Made by a program: the position numbers and the translations under genes. Positions 31,980 to 39,474 of a stretch of DNA of 43,469 nt are shown in pieces. The stretch spans positions 1 to 43,469 of the forward strand of contig CATLJA010000010.1 in the NCBI GenBank assembly GCA_949959305.1, written 5' to 3'. The notes beneath the pieces were generated by a model, which searched no databases, had not been told where the DNA came from, and saw nothing but the letters and a program-made list of their open reading frames with translations. Position 1 is the stretch's first letter, and each line of letters opens with the position of its first letter. Source of the DNA: an uncultured Oscillibacter sp. GTDB taxonomy: Bacteria > Bacillota > Clostridia > Oscillospirales > Oscillospiraceae.

Positions 31980-33041
31980 ATGCGGAGCATTGAGACGATT
32001 TACGAGACGCTGCTGGCGGATTTCGCCCAGCGGGCGGGCTTCACGCCAGAGGCCGGATGCGACCTGGCGGTGCGGCTGTGGGCCGCGGCGGCGGAGCTCC
32101 AGGCCCTGGAAATCCAGGCGGACTGGGTGCTGGACCAGAGCTTTCCCCAGACGGCCCAGGGAATCTACCTGGACCGCCACGGGGCCATGCGGGGCCTGAA
32201 GCGCCTGGGAGCCACCCGGTCGGGAGGGTCCCTGCGCTTTTCCGTGGAGGCGGCCCCGGCCGTGGATGTGGATGTCCCGGCGGGAACGGTGTGCATGACG
32301 GCGGAGGAGGTCCGGGTGCGGACCACGGCGGACGCGGTGATTCCGGCGGGCTCCCTGTACGCCGACGCTCCCGCCGAGGCGGTGGAGCCCGGGGCGGGAG
32401 GCAACGTGGTGCCGGGGGCGGTGCGGTTTTTGACGGCCTGCCCCCAGGCGGTGACGGCGGTGACGAACCCCAACGCCTTCACCGGCGGAGCCGGGGAGGA
32501 GGACGACGAAACCTTCCGCTCCCGCATTCTGGAGAGCTACCGCCGCCTGCCCAACGGGGCCAACGCCGCCTGGTACGAGGCCACGGCCATGAGCTGGCCC
32601 GGCGTGACGGCGGCCAAGGCCGTGGGCCGGGCGGAGGGGCCGGGGACGGTGAACGTCTATGTCACCGGGGAGAACGGCCTGCCGGATGGGGAGCTGCTGG
32701 CGGGGCTCCAGGCGGAGCTCCAGGAAAAGCGGGAAATCGCGGTGGCGGTGAAGGTCCTGCCCCCCGCCGCCAAGACGGTCAACGTGGCCGTGGCGGTGGC
32801 CCCCAGGGAGGGGGCGGACAAGGAGGCGGTGCTGGAGTCCGCCCGGCGGGCCATCGCGGACTTCTTCGGCGGGCGGCTGCTGGGCCGGGCCGTGCTGCTG
32901 GCGGATTTGGGCAACCGGATCTACGGCCTGGAGGGCGTGGAAAACTACCGCTTCATCGCCCCGGCGGCGGACGTTCCGGCGGACAGCACGGCCCTGCCGG
33001 TGCTGGGGACGCTGGAGGTGACGGAGCTGGAGGAGGCGTAA
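31980..33041 (+). CDS. Baseplate J-like protein (XkdT-like)
   Basis: 353 residues from ATG 31980, behind GAGAGGGGGGG. It has the typical N-terminus (IYETLLADFAQRAGFTPEAG), the middle segment GAGGNVVPGAVRFLTACPQA, GGAGEEDDETFRSRILESYR and PNGANAAWYEATAMSWPGV. It forms the baseplate wedge with W and I proteins. The size matches XkdT. The stop is 1 bp before the next start codon. Confidence 0.9.
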   Translation: MRSIETIYETLLADFAQRAGFTPEAGCDLAVRLWAAAAELQALEIQADWVLDQSFPQTAQGIYLDRHGAMRGLKRLGATRSGGSLRFSVEAAPAVDVDVPAGTVCMTAEEVRVRTTADAVIPAGSLYADAPAEAVEPGAGGNVVPGAVRFLTACPQAVTAVTNPNAFTGGAGEEDDETFRSRILESYRRLPNGANAAWYEATAMSWPGVTAAKAVGRAEGPGTVNVYVTGENGLPDGELLAGLQAELQEKREIAVAVKVLPPAAKTVNVAVAVAPREGADKEAVLESARRAIADFFGGRLLGRAVLLADLGNRIYGLEGVENYRFIAPAADVPADSTALPVLGTLEVTELEEA

Positions 33042-33042
33042 A

Positions 33043-33624
33043 ATGTACGAGGAGTATCTGCGGGCCCTGCTGGCCCCGCTGGGGGTCTACCGGCTGGACC
33101 GGGACTCCCTCAGCGGAGCGGAGATTTACGCCCTGGGCAAAGGGCTGGACGCTGCCGCGGCCCAGCTGGAGGAGGTGGAGCGGGAGGCCGTCACCGCCAC
33201 GGCGGAGGGCGAGGGCCTCCGCCGCCGGGAGGCCCTGTTTCTCCGCCGGCCCGCCGCCTCCGCGCCGGAGGAGCGCCGGGCGGCCATCGCGGCCCTGCTC
33301 CAGATAGACGGGGACAGCCTGACGCCGGAGGCCATCGACCGGACCATCCGGGGCTGCGGCATCCGGGCCAGGGCGGTGGAGATGGGGGCCAACCAGATTC
33401 GGGTGGTTTTCCCGGAGACGGCGGGGGTGCCGCAGGAGTTCGGGCAGATTGAGAAAATCGTGCGGGACATCCTGCCCTGCCACCTGGGGGTGGAGTTCTA
33501 CTTCCGGTTTCTCACCTGGGAGGAATGCCACCGGGTGGGGTTCACCTGGGATTCCCTCCAGGGGCGGGCGTACGACTGGGACGGCTTCCAGCTGGCAATT
33601 CCGCCGGAGCCGGAGGAGGCGTGA
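33043..33624 (+). CDS. Tail protein I-like (XkdU / DUF2313)
   Basis: 193 residues from ATG 33043. The pattern DRDSLSGAEIYALGKGLDAA, IAALLQIDGDSLTPEAIDRT and the late LPCHLGVEFYFRFLTWEECH matches the XkdU/DUF2313 family. These proteins complete the baseplate and normally carry the tail fibre. No fibre or fibre-chaperone gene follows; the cluster ends here. The C-terminal segment (WDSLQGRAYDWDGFQLAIPP) is normal for the family. Confidence 0.85.
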   Translation: MYEEYLRALLAPLGVYRLDRDSLSGAEIYALGKGLDAAAAQLEEVEREAVTATAEGEGLRRREALFLRRPAASAPEERRAAIAALLQIDGDSLTPEAIDRTIRGCGIRARAVEMGANQIRVVFPETAGVPQEFGQIEKIVRDILPCHLGVEFYFRFLTWEECHRVGFTWDSLQGRAYDWDGFQLAIPPEPEEA

Positions 33625-33628
33625 AAAG

Positions 33629-33654
33629 GACGGCGGGCCGTACGGCCCGCCGTC
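33629..33654. terminator. Palindromic terminator between the phage-like cluster and the minus-strand genes
   Basis: A perfect 13+13 palindrome (GACGGCGGGCCGT and its complement) followed by CCTTTTC on the minus strand and TCCGTTTGTC on the plus strand. It would serve both convergent units. A similar hairpin lies at 39380-39411. Confidence 0.75.
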
Positions 33655-33668
33655 TCCGTTTGTCTGCG

Positions 33669-33869
33669 TCAGTCCTGCGACAGCTCCCGCTCAATCAGCC
33701 GGTTCGCGATCTCAAAGGCCCGGACGCGCCGCTCCGCCAGGGTGATTTGAGACTTGCAGCGCTCCGGGTTTTCCTTTTCCCGGAGCGTCCGGGCCGTTTC
33801 CCGCAGCTTGTGCAGCGTGGAATCAATCTGCCGCTTCGCCTCCGCCAGCTCCACTTTTGAAAATTCCAT
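33669..33869 (-). CDS. Small helical protein, function unknown
   Basis: 66 residues from ATG 33869, behind GGAGGACT, immediately after the stop of the upstream gene. It is almost all charged helix (MEFSKVELAEAKRQIDSTLH to the end, IERELSQD), with likely coiled-coil character. It has no membrane segment or known motif. It is translated with the 161-residue membrane protein. No family is recognised. Confidence 0.75.
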   Translation of the reverse strand: MEFSKVELAEAKRQIDSTLHKLRETARTLREKENPERCKSQITLAERRVRAFEIANRLIERELSQD

Positions 33870-33870
33870 A

Positions 33871-34356
33871 TCAGTCCTCCGGCCGGAAGCCAAGGCCCGC
33901 CTGGATGGCCTCCATGGTCTGCTTGTCAAAGCGGTAGCTCAAATCCCGGACGCCGATGGTGGAGCCCTTCTTCCGGTAGATCCACAGCACGGAGGAGTTG
34001 CGCATCTTCTGCTTCGGGGTGAAGCCGCCGCCGCGCCCGGGGATGAAGGCCACGTCCTTCAGGTTGTCATAGGACACCCGCTTGCTTCCCAGGACCAGGC
34101 CGCGCTCGTAGAACCGGGCGCTGCCGCTGCCCAGCTTCTTGGGAATCTCCACCAGCAGGGGGCCGAATTCCGAATCCGCCGCCCCCTGGGCCCTGGGGCC
34201 GTCCCACTCCAGGACGAACTGCCCGCCGTGCCGGGCGGCCTGGGCCTCCGCCCCGGCCCGGCGGCGGGCCGCCTGCTTGTTCCAGCTTTTGGTGATGGAG
34301 ACGCTGAACCAGATAATAAAGGCGATAATCAGGACATACATGATAAGGGTAAACAT
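33871..34356 (-). CDS. Membrane-anchored protein of unknown function, PH-like outer part possible
   Basis: 161 residues from ATG 34356, behind AAAGGAGAG. A single N-terminal membrane helix (about 2-20, LIMYVLIIAFIIWFSVSI) is followed by a basic stretch. A soluble beta-rich domain contains RFYERGLVLGSKRVSYDNLK and SSVLWIYRKKGSTIGVRDLS, the alternation seen in small PH-like domains; this is a guess. The gene pairs with the 66-residue helical protein. It may be transcribed from the promoter at 34751-34779. Confidence 0.75.
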   Translation of the reverse strand: MFTLIMYVLIIAFIIWFSVSITKSWNKQAARRRAGAEAQAARHGGQFVLEWDGPRAQGAADSEFGPLLVEIPKKLGSGSARFYERGLVLGSKRVSYDNLKDVAFIPGRGGGFTPKQKMRNSSVLWIYRKKGSTIGVRDLSYRFDKQTMEAIQAGLGFRPED

Positions 34357-34610
34357 AGGAGCTCTCCTTTTTCTGATTTCCGATTTCCCCGGGAATCCTT
34401 CCAAGTCCTCCCTTTTCCAGGGGACGGGTCCCGGACGCCCGCCCCTTGCCGTATTTCGTTCCACCGCGGCGGCCCGGGGGCGGCTTCGCCCCCATACGGT
34501 CCGCCGGGTGAAAAACAAAAACGCCGTGCAGGTCAAACCCCACACAGCGCGAGAAGCAGACGCTTTTCATGCGGACACGGCACAAAGAATACAACGGCAA
34601 AACCCGCCCC
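34357..34610. other. Intergenic region without a convincing gene
   Basis: Open frames crossing here have no ribosome site and an odd composition, and I do not call them. A tight hairpin GGGGGCG-GCTT-CGCCCCC lies at 34476-34493 without a T-run. This stretch would be the 5' leader of the downstream minus-strand genes if they are transcribed from the 34751-34779 promoter. Confidence 0.5.
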
Positions 34611-34639
34611 TTGCGTGAAGGGCCGGATTGTCGTATAAT
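34611..34639 (+). promoter_or_regulatory. Promoter of the putative small RNA
   Basis: TTGCGT (34611-34616) and a perfect TATAAT (34634-34639) with 17-bp spacing on the plus strand. There is no coding sequence downstream; instead a structured region ending in a T-run follows. Confidence 0.75.
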
Positions 34640-34645
34640 ATCCCC

Positions 34646-34744
34646 ATGCGGTGCGGCCTTGCGGCCGTTGTGTAGGTGGTTCTGGCACCTGTGCAGGCCG
34701 GCGGGTGTTGGAAGCGCCCGCCGGCTGCCGCATTTTTGTTTTCC
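34646..34744 (+). ncRNA. Putative structured small RNA, family unknown
   Basis: The segment starts about 7 bases after a strong -10 box. It can fold into a closed multi-branch structure: outer pair ATGCGGT with GCCGCAT, then hairpins GGCC-TTGC-GGCC, AGGTG-loop-CACCT, and a 9-bp stem GCCGGCGGG / CCCGCCGGC. The closing strand runs straight into TTTTTGTTTT, giving an intrinsic terminator. It lacks the SRP RNA signature (GGAAGGAAGCAGCC-like) and I do not recognise another family. An opposing promoter at 34751-34779 could make its antisense. Confidence 0.6.
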
Positions 34745-34750
34745 AGGTCG

Positions 34751-34779
34751 ATTATAGCAGGATTTTCCCGGCAATGCAA
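34751..34779 (-). promoter_or_regulatory. Minus-strand promoter facing the small RNA
   Basis: TTGCAT (34774-34779) and perfect TATAAT (34751-34756) with 17-bp spacing on the minus strand. Initiation near 34744 gives RNA complementary to the whole small RNA and then continues toward the gene at 34356, leaving a leader of about 390 bases. Confidence 0.7.
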
Positions 34780-34838
34780 GCCCCTTCCCCTCCGCCGGGA
34801 CAGGAAAACGCGGCCCGAACGGGACCGCGTTTTTGGCT

Positions 34839-35669
34839 TCATGTTCCCTGCTCCTTCCGCATCGCCAGCAGCGTCCCGTTGAGCTCCGCCCCCAGAATCA
34901 GGACGTTTGCGGACATGTAGAGCCAGATCATCAGCACCACCACGGCGCCGATGGAGCCGTAGAGCAGGGAGTAGTTGGCGAAATTTTCCACATACATGGC
35001 GTACAGCCAGCTCAGCCCCATCCACGCCGCCAGGGCCGCCAGGGTCCCGGGCCAGAGGTCCCGCCAGGGCCGCCGCGCGTCCTGGGCCAGGGCGTAAAGA
35101 AAGAACAGGGCGAAGTAGCCCACCACCGCCGCCGCCGGGAAGCGCATCCGGGCCCACAGCTCCGCCAGGAACAGCGGCAGGCGGAAGTTCCCCACGGCGT
35201 AGCCCAGCAGCCGGTCGCCGATGGTCATGAGGACCAGGGTCAGGGCGATGGCGGAAATCAGCACCATGGTGTAAAGCAGGGTTTTCAGCCGGTGGACCGC
35301 CGCCCGCCTGGGGGGGCCCAGGTGGTAGGCCGTCCGGACGGAGACCATCAGCGCGTTGGTGGCCCGCATGGGGAACCAGATGGAGAAGAACAGGCCGAAC
35401 ACCATCAGCTTGGGGCTGGGGCTCTGGCCCACGTGGAGAAGGTACGCCCGGACAATGTCCACCACGTCCCGGGGCAGAAACTCCCCCAGGGCCAGCAGAA
35501 TCGCGGTGACGTTCAAATCCAGCAGGCCCAGCAGGGCGCTGATGAAGATAAGGAAGGGGAAAATCATAAACAGCAGGTAGAAGGCCAGGGCGGCGCTCTG
35601 GACTCCCACGCCGTGGCGGAAGTATCGCTGTATCAGAAGATAGGCCCCTCTGGACAGCCTGCGTGTCAT
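34839..35669 (-). CDS. YihY/virulence factor BrkB family inner-membrane protein
   Basis: 276 residues from ATG 35669; the ribosome site is weak, so a nearby start is possible. It has about six membrane helices and the family pattern: GVQSAALAFYLLFMIFPFLI near residues 23-42, the middle FGLFFSIWFPMRATNALMVS, and the end IGAVVVLMIWLYMSANVLIL then GAELNGTL. The family was once taken for RNase BN but is now regarded as a membrane transporter/permease of unknown substrate. It stands 40 bp after the ArsC-like gene in the same direction. Confidence 0.9.
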   Translation of the reverse strand: MTRRLSRGAYLLIQRYFRHGVGVQSAALAFYLLFMIFPFLIFISALLGLLDLNVTAILLALGEFLPRDVVDIVRAYLLHVGQSPSPKLMVFGLFFSIWFPMRATNALMVSVRTAYHLGPPRRAAVHRLKTLLYTMVLISAIALTLVLMTIGDRLLGYAVGNFRLPLFLAELWARMRFPAAAVVGYFALFFLYALAQDARRPWRDLWPGTLAALAAWMGLSWLYAMYVENFANYSLLYGSIGAVVVLMIWLYMSANVLILGAELNGTLLAMRKEQGT

Positions 35670-35709
35670 GGCGGATTCACCACGCTTTCCGTAAGAATAG
35701 GCGGAGCGG

Positions 35710-36045
35710 TTATTCCCAGGTTTCCCAAATCTCCGGGCGGTAGCCCACGGTGGCCTCTTTGCCGTTGCGGACGATGGGGGTCCGGAACAAGGCCGGGTTC
35801 TCCAGCAGCTTCTCCTCCCGGGCGGCGGGGGTTGCGAAGGCCATGTACAAATCCTCATAGGCCCGGCATTTTGTGTTCACCAGGGCGTCAAAGCCGATTT
35901 TCTGCTTGACGGATTGGTATTCCCGGGGGGATAATCCCTTTGAGGGGAGATCGATATACTGGAACTTGACGCGGCGCTCCTTGAACCAGCGCTGGGCCTT
36001 CTTCGTGTCGAAGCACTTGGAGGAGCCGAAAATCTGAATGTTCAT
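35710..36045 (-). CDS. ArsC/Spx-like thioredoxin-fold protein
   Basis: 111 residues from ATG 36045, behind AAGGAGAA. A thioredoxin-like fold of the ArsC family: IQIFGSSKCFDTKKAQRWFK gives the reactive Cys11 in a C-x2-T context (no second Cys as in Spx). The late RTPIVRNGKEATVGYRPEIW carries the conserved cis-Pro region. It may be a glutaredoxin-like reductase or an Spx-type regulator lacking the CxxC switch; arsenate reduction is not implied. It is divergent from the sirtuin gene over a 51-bp gap. Confidence 0.85.
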   Translation of the reverse strand: MNIQIFGSSKCFDTKKAQRWFKERRVKFQYIDLPSKGLSPREYQSVKQKIGFDALVNTKCRAYEDLYMAFATPAAREEKLLENPALFRTPIVRNGKEATVGYRPEIWETWE

Positions 36046-36096
36046 GTGCCGTTCTCCTTAAAACGATTCTATTATAATCCGCAGGGAGGGATCATT
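36046..36096. promoter_or_regulatory. 51-bp divergent promoter region
   Basis: A TATTATAATA core (TATAAT at 36073-36078 on plus; the overlapping minus copy at 36071-36076) provides a -10 for both directions. Neither side has a good -35, so promoters here are probably weak or regulated. Confidence 0.4.
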
Positions 36097-36813
36097 ATGA
36101 CGGAAGCAGTCGAGACCTTGAGGACCTGGGTGAGGGAATCCAAAGCCATCGCCTTCTTCGGCGGCGCGGGGGTCAGCACGGAATCCGGCATCCCGGATTT
36201 CCGCTCCACCGGCGGGCTCTACCGCCAGGAATGGAAGTATCCGCCGGAGACCATTTTAAGCCATACCTTTTACAAAAGCAACCCCGAGGAATTTTTCCGC
36301 TTCTACCGGGCCAAGATGCTGGCCCCCGGGGCCCGGCCCAACGCCGCCCACAGGAAGCTGGCGGAGTGGGAGGCGGCGGGGAAGCTCACCGCCGTGGTCA
36401 CCCAGAACATCGACGGACTCCACCAGGCGGCGGGCAGCAGGCACGTCTGCGAGCTCCACGGCAGCGTCCACCGGAATTACTGTGAAAAATGCGGGAAGTT
36501 CCACGGCCTGGATTTTATTCTGAGCGGCAGCGGCGTGCCCCGCTGCGCGTGCGGCGGCGTGGTGAAGCCGGACGTGGTGCTCTATGAGGAGGGGCTGGAC
36601 CAGGCGGTGATGAACGACGCGGTGGACTCCATCGCCCGGGCGGACCTCCTTATCATCGGCGGCACCTCCCTGAACGTCTGGCCCGCCGCGGGGCTTATCA
36701 ACTGCTTCCGGGGGAGCCGGACGGTCCTGATCAACAAGTCCGCCGTGGCCCGGGACCTCTCCGCCGGGCTGCTCATCACGGAGCCCATCGGCCAGGTGAT
36801 GGCGCAGCTGTAA
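36097..36813 (+). CDS. cobB: NAD-dependent protein deacylase of the sirtuin family
   Basis: 238 residues from ATG 36097, behind GCAGGGAGGG. The complete sirtuin signature set is present: FFGGAGVSTESGIPDFRST (NAD binding), TQNIDGLHQAAGS, catalytic His in CELHGSVHRNYC, four zinc cysteines (YCEKCGKF and RCACGG), and GGTSLNVWPAAGL. It would remove acetyl or other acyl groups from lysines using NAD in the cytoplasm. Butyryl- or crotonyl-lysine activity would fit the butyrate metabolism nearby but is speculation. Confidence 0.94.
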   Translation: MTEAVETLRTWVRESKAIAFFGGAGVSTESGIPDFRSTGGLYRQEWKYPPETILSHTFYKSNPEEFFRFYRAKMLAPGARPNAAHRKLAEWEAAGKLTAVVTQNIDGLHQAAGSRHVCELHGSVHRNYCEKCGKFHGLDFILSGSGVPRCACGGVVKPDVVLYEEGLDQAVMNDAVDSIARADLLIIGGTSLNVWPAAGLINCFRGSRTVLINKSAVARDLSAGLLITEPIGQVMAQL

Positions 36814-36866
36814 GGCGGCGGAAGGAGAAAGCTCAAAAATATGTTTTTCATTCTCCTAAAATGTGG

Positions 36867-36895
36867 TTTACAAAATCGCGTCCCGGTGTTACAAT
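36867..36895 (+). promoter_or_regulatory. Promoter of the DUF1836/DegV/PrmA operon
   Basis: TTTACA (36867-36872) and TACAAT (36890-36895) with 17-bp spacing. A GC-rich leader hairpin, CAGCCGCCCGG / CCGGGCGGCTG, lies at about 36905-36930, before the ribosome site AAAGGACG. Confidence 0.75.
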
Positions 36896-36970
36896 AACCA
36901 TTGCCCAGCCGCCCGGCCCGCCGGGCGGCTGTTTCGCGCCGAGCCACAGAATTTCAAGAAAGGACGAGCC

Positions 36971-37522
36971 ATGAACGATTTGACCGACCTTCAAGCCCGC
37001 CTGCGGGACCACCGCCCCGTGGACTGGGATCAGCTGCCGGACTTCTCCCTGTACATGGACCAGGTTCTCTCCTATATGGACCGGCAGGTCATCCGCTTCG
37101 ACGGGGACGACGGCCTCACCGCCGCCATGGTGAACAACTACACGAAAAGCGGGCTGGCCCCCCGGGCCGAGGGGAAGAAGTACGGCCGGGAGCACCTGGC
37201 TTATTTCACCGCCATCTGCGTTTTGAAGCGGGTCATGTCCACCCGGGACATGGACCTGCTGATCCGGGAGGAGCTCCAGGACCGCCCGGTCCGGGACGGC
37301 TACGCCGCCTTCCGCCAGAGCCTGGACAAGGCCCTGAACATCACCGCCGACGAGCTGGCCGCCCGGACGGGGGACGGGGAGCTGGACGACCCCGCCCTGG
37401 CCGACGCCGCCATTCACTTCGCCCTTTTGAGCTATGCCGCCGGCGTGGCGGGGAGCCGCTGCGTGGCCCTCCTCCGGGAGCGGAAGGAGCCCAGGGGCAA
37501 AAAAGAAAAGGAGCGTGCGTGA
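36971..37522 (+). CDS. DUF1836 domain protein, probable regulator
   Basis: 183 residues from ATG 36971. The family pattern is clear: LPDFSLYMDQVLSYMDRQ, LTAAMVNNYTKSGLAPRAEG, KKYGREHLAYFTAICVLKRV and STRDMDLLIR. The first half resembles a MerR-like winged helix-turn-helix, so DNA binding is likely; the target is unknown. The stop overlaps the DegV start (GTGA). The tail is basic (RKEPRGKKEKERA). Confidence 0.88.
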   Translation: MNDLTDLQARLRDHRPVDWDQLPDFSLYMDQVLSYMDRQVIRFDGDDGLTAAMVNNYTKSGLAPRAEGKKYGREHLAYFTAICVLKRVMSTRDMDLLIREELQDRPVRDGYAAFRQSLDKALNITADELAARTGDGELDDPALADAAIHFALLSYAAGVAGSRCVALLRERKEPRGKKEKERA

Positions 37523-38397
37523 ACGTGTCTGAATACGTCATTATGACCGACAGCTGCTGCGACCTTACCGCGGAGCTGGCGGCGGAGCTGGAGCTGGAGG
37601 TGCTGCCCCTGCGGCTGGAGCTGGAGGGCCGGAGCTACCGGAACCTGCTGGACGGCAGCGAGATAGGCTTCCGGGAGTTTTACGGCCGGGTCCGGGCCGG
37701 GGCCCTGCCTGTCACCTCCGCCGTCAACGTGGGGGAGTTCGACGCGGCGATGCGGCCCATCCTGGAATCCGGGAGGGACGTTCTCTGCCTGTGCTTCTCC
37801 TCCGCCCTCTCCACCACCTACCAGTCCGCCGTCATCGCGGCCAGGGAGCTGGAGGAGGCCTTCCCGGGGCGGCGGGCCTGCGTGGTGGACAGCCTCTGCG
37901 CTTCCATGGGGCAGGGCCTCTTTGTCTGGCTCTGCGCCCGGGAGAAGAAGAAGGGAAAAAGCCTGGAGGAGGTCCGGGACTTCGCCGAGGGGGCCAAGGC
38001 CAACATCTGCCACTGGTTCACCGTGGACGATTTGAACCACCTGAAGCGGGGGGGCCGGGTCAGCGCGGCGGCGGCGCTGTTCGGGACCATGCTCTCCGTC
38101 AAGCCCGTCCTCCACGTGGACGGCCAGGGGCGGCTTATCCCCATGGAGAAGTGCCGGGGGCGGCGGGCCTCGCTGCTGGCCCTGGTGGAGCACATGGAGA
38201 AGACCGCCGTGGACCCGGAGAACTATCCGGTCTTCATCAGCCACGGGGACTGCCGGGAGGACGCGGACTTCGTGGCGGAGGAGGTCCGCCGCCGCCTGGG
38301 CGTGAAGGAGGTCTATATCAACTACGTGGGCCCCGTCATCGGCAGCCATACCGGGGCGGGGGTCGTGACGCTGTTCTTCGTCGGCCGGAGCCGGTGA
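37519..38397 (+). CDS. DegV family (fatty-acid-binding) protein
   Basis: 292 residues from GTG 37519, behind AAAAGGAGCG. It has the DegV pattern: VIMTDSCCDLTAELAAELEL, LPVTSAVNVGEF, CFSSALSTTYQSAVIAAREL, and late HWFTVDDLNHLKRGGRVSAA and GPVIGSHTGAGVVTLFFVG. DegV proteins bind fatty acids, some as FakB subunits that deliver them to the FakA kinase. No FakA is in the window. It is the middle gene of an operon with DUF1836 and PrmA. Confidence 0.92.
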   Translation: MNVSEYVIMTDSCCDLTAELAAELELEVLPLRLELEGRSYRNLLDGSEIGFREFYGRVRAGALPVTSAVNVGEFDAAMRPILESGRDVLCLCFSSALSTTYQSAVIAARELEEAFPGRRACVVDSLCASMGQGLFVWLCAREKKKGKSLEEVRDFAEGAKANICHWFTVDDLNHLKRGGRVSAAAALFGTMLSVKPVLHVDGQGRLIPMEKCRGRRASLLALVEHMEKTAVDPENYPVFISHGDCREDADFVAEEVRRRLGVKEVYINYVGPVIGSHTGAGVVTLFFVGRSR

Positions 38398-38421
38398 GGA
38401 TCTGTAGAAAGGCGGTTTGAT

Positions 38422-39375
38422 ATGCGCTGGCTGGAAGTACGCATCGACACGAACCATGCCGGGCTGGAGACGGTCCAGGCGGTGCTGTCCGGGCTGGACG
38501 TGGACGGCGTGATGATTGAGGACGGGGAGGATTTCCAGGACTTCCTGGAGAACAACCGCGATTACTGGGACTACGTGGACGAGGACCTGGAGCGCCATAT
38601 GGCGGGCCGGTCCCGGATTACCTTCTACCTGGAGGCCAGGGAGGCGGGCTTCGCCAAGCTGGGAGAGGTCCGCGTTGCCCTGGAGGAGCTGAAACGGGAG
38701 GGCTGGGACCTGGGGACGCTGCTGATGACCCTGGAGAACGTCGAGGACGCGGACTGGGAGAACAGCTGGAAGCAGTACTACAAGCCCATGGAGATTGGGG
38801 AGCGGCTGCTGGTTATCCCCAAGTGGGAGGAGGCGGACCCGGGGGAGCGGGTCCCCCTTTACCTGGACCCGGGGCTCACCTTCGGAACCGGGTCCCACGC
38901 CACCACCCGGCTGTGCCTGACGGCCCTGGAGGGCCTGGTCCGGGGGAGCGAGCGGGTGCTGGATTTGGGCTGCGGCAGCGGCATTTTGTCCGTGGCCGCC
39001 CTGCGGCTGGGGGCGGGGTCCGCCCTGGCGGTGGATATCGACGAGAAGTGCCGGGACGCGGCGGAGGAGAACGCCGGGCTCAATCAAATCGGCCCGGACC
39101 GGCTGTCCGTCCTGGTGGGGAACATCCTGACGGACGAAAGCGTGGCCGGGAGAATCGGCGGGGGCTATGATTTGGTGCTTGCCAACATCGTGGCGGACGT
39201 GATCATCGCCCTGGCCCCCCGGGCGCGGGGGCTGCTGAATCCCGGCGGGACCTTCCTCTGCTCCGGCATTATTGAGGGCCGGGCGGACGAGACGGAGGCC
39301 GCGCTGGCCGCCGCCGGACTGAAAATCCGGGAGCGGCGGGAGGACGGCGGCTGGTACGCCTTCACCTGCCAATAA
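38422..39375 (+). CDS. prmA: Ribosomal protein L11 methyltransferase
   Basis: 317 residues from ATG 38422, typical PrmA length. The N-terminal substrate-recognition domain (about 1-110, MRWLEVRIDTNHAGLETVQA) leads to a class I methyltransferase core: LDPGLTFGTGSHATTRLCL, RVLDLGCGSGILSVAALRLG (SAM motif I), ALAVDIDEKCRDAAEENAG and the NxxxD-like DLVLANIVADVIIALAPR. It methylates ribosomal protein L11. It follows degV by 24 bp. Confidence 0.95.
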   Translation: MRWLEVRIDTNHAGLETVQAVLSGLDVDGVMIEDGEDFQDFLENNRDYWDYVDEDLERHMAGRSRITFYLEAREAGFAKLGEVRVALEELKREGWDLGTLLMTLENVEDADWENSWKQYYKPMEIGERLLVIPKWEEADPGERVPLYLDPGLTFGTGSHATTRLCLTALEGLVRGSERVLDLGCGSGILSVAALRLGAGSALAVDIDEKCRDAAEENAGLNQIGPDRLSVLVGNILTDESVAGRIGGGYDLVLANIVADVIIALAPRARGLLNPGGTFLCSGIIEGRADETEAALAAAGLKIRERREDGGWYAFTCQ

Positions 39376-39379
39376 GAAA

Positions 39380-39411
39380 GAAGCGGCGGGTCCGTACGGG
39401 CCCGCCGCTTC
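39380..39411. terminator. Terminator between prmA and the J-domain gene
   Basis: The stem GAAGCGGCGGG / CCCGCCGCTTC closes a TCCGTACGGG loop. The minus-strand side continues TTCTTTCTTATT, so it chiefly ends the J-domain/Hsp70 operon; it also lies just after prmA. Confidence 0.75.
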
Positions 39412-39474
39412 AGCGTATCAAAAAACGGCAAAGGGTTCTTCGCCGGGAAGGAAGGGTTTCCCGCCGCTTCGCGC

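Noticed and set aside
20715..33668. att direct repeats flanking the phage-like cluster
   Set aside because: I compared the addB upstream region and the region after XkdU by eye and saw no shared direct repeat of useful length.
34646..34744. Signal recognition particle RNA or a tRNA
   Set aside because: There is no GGAAGG/AGCAGCC apical motif, no TTCAAAT loop and no acceptor stem; the fold is different.
34067..34774. Possible protein-coding gene across the small-RNA locus on the minus strand
   Set aside because: There is no ribosome site at a plausible start, it runs through two promoters and a terminator, and it overlaps the well-supported 161-residue gene in another frame.
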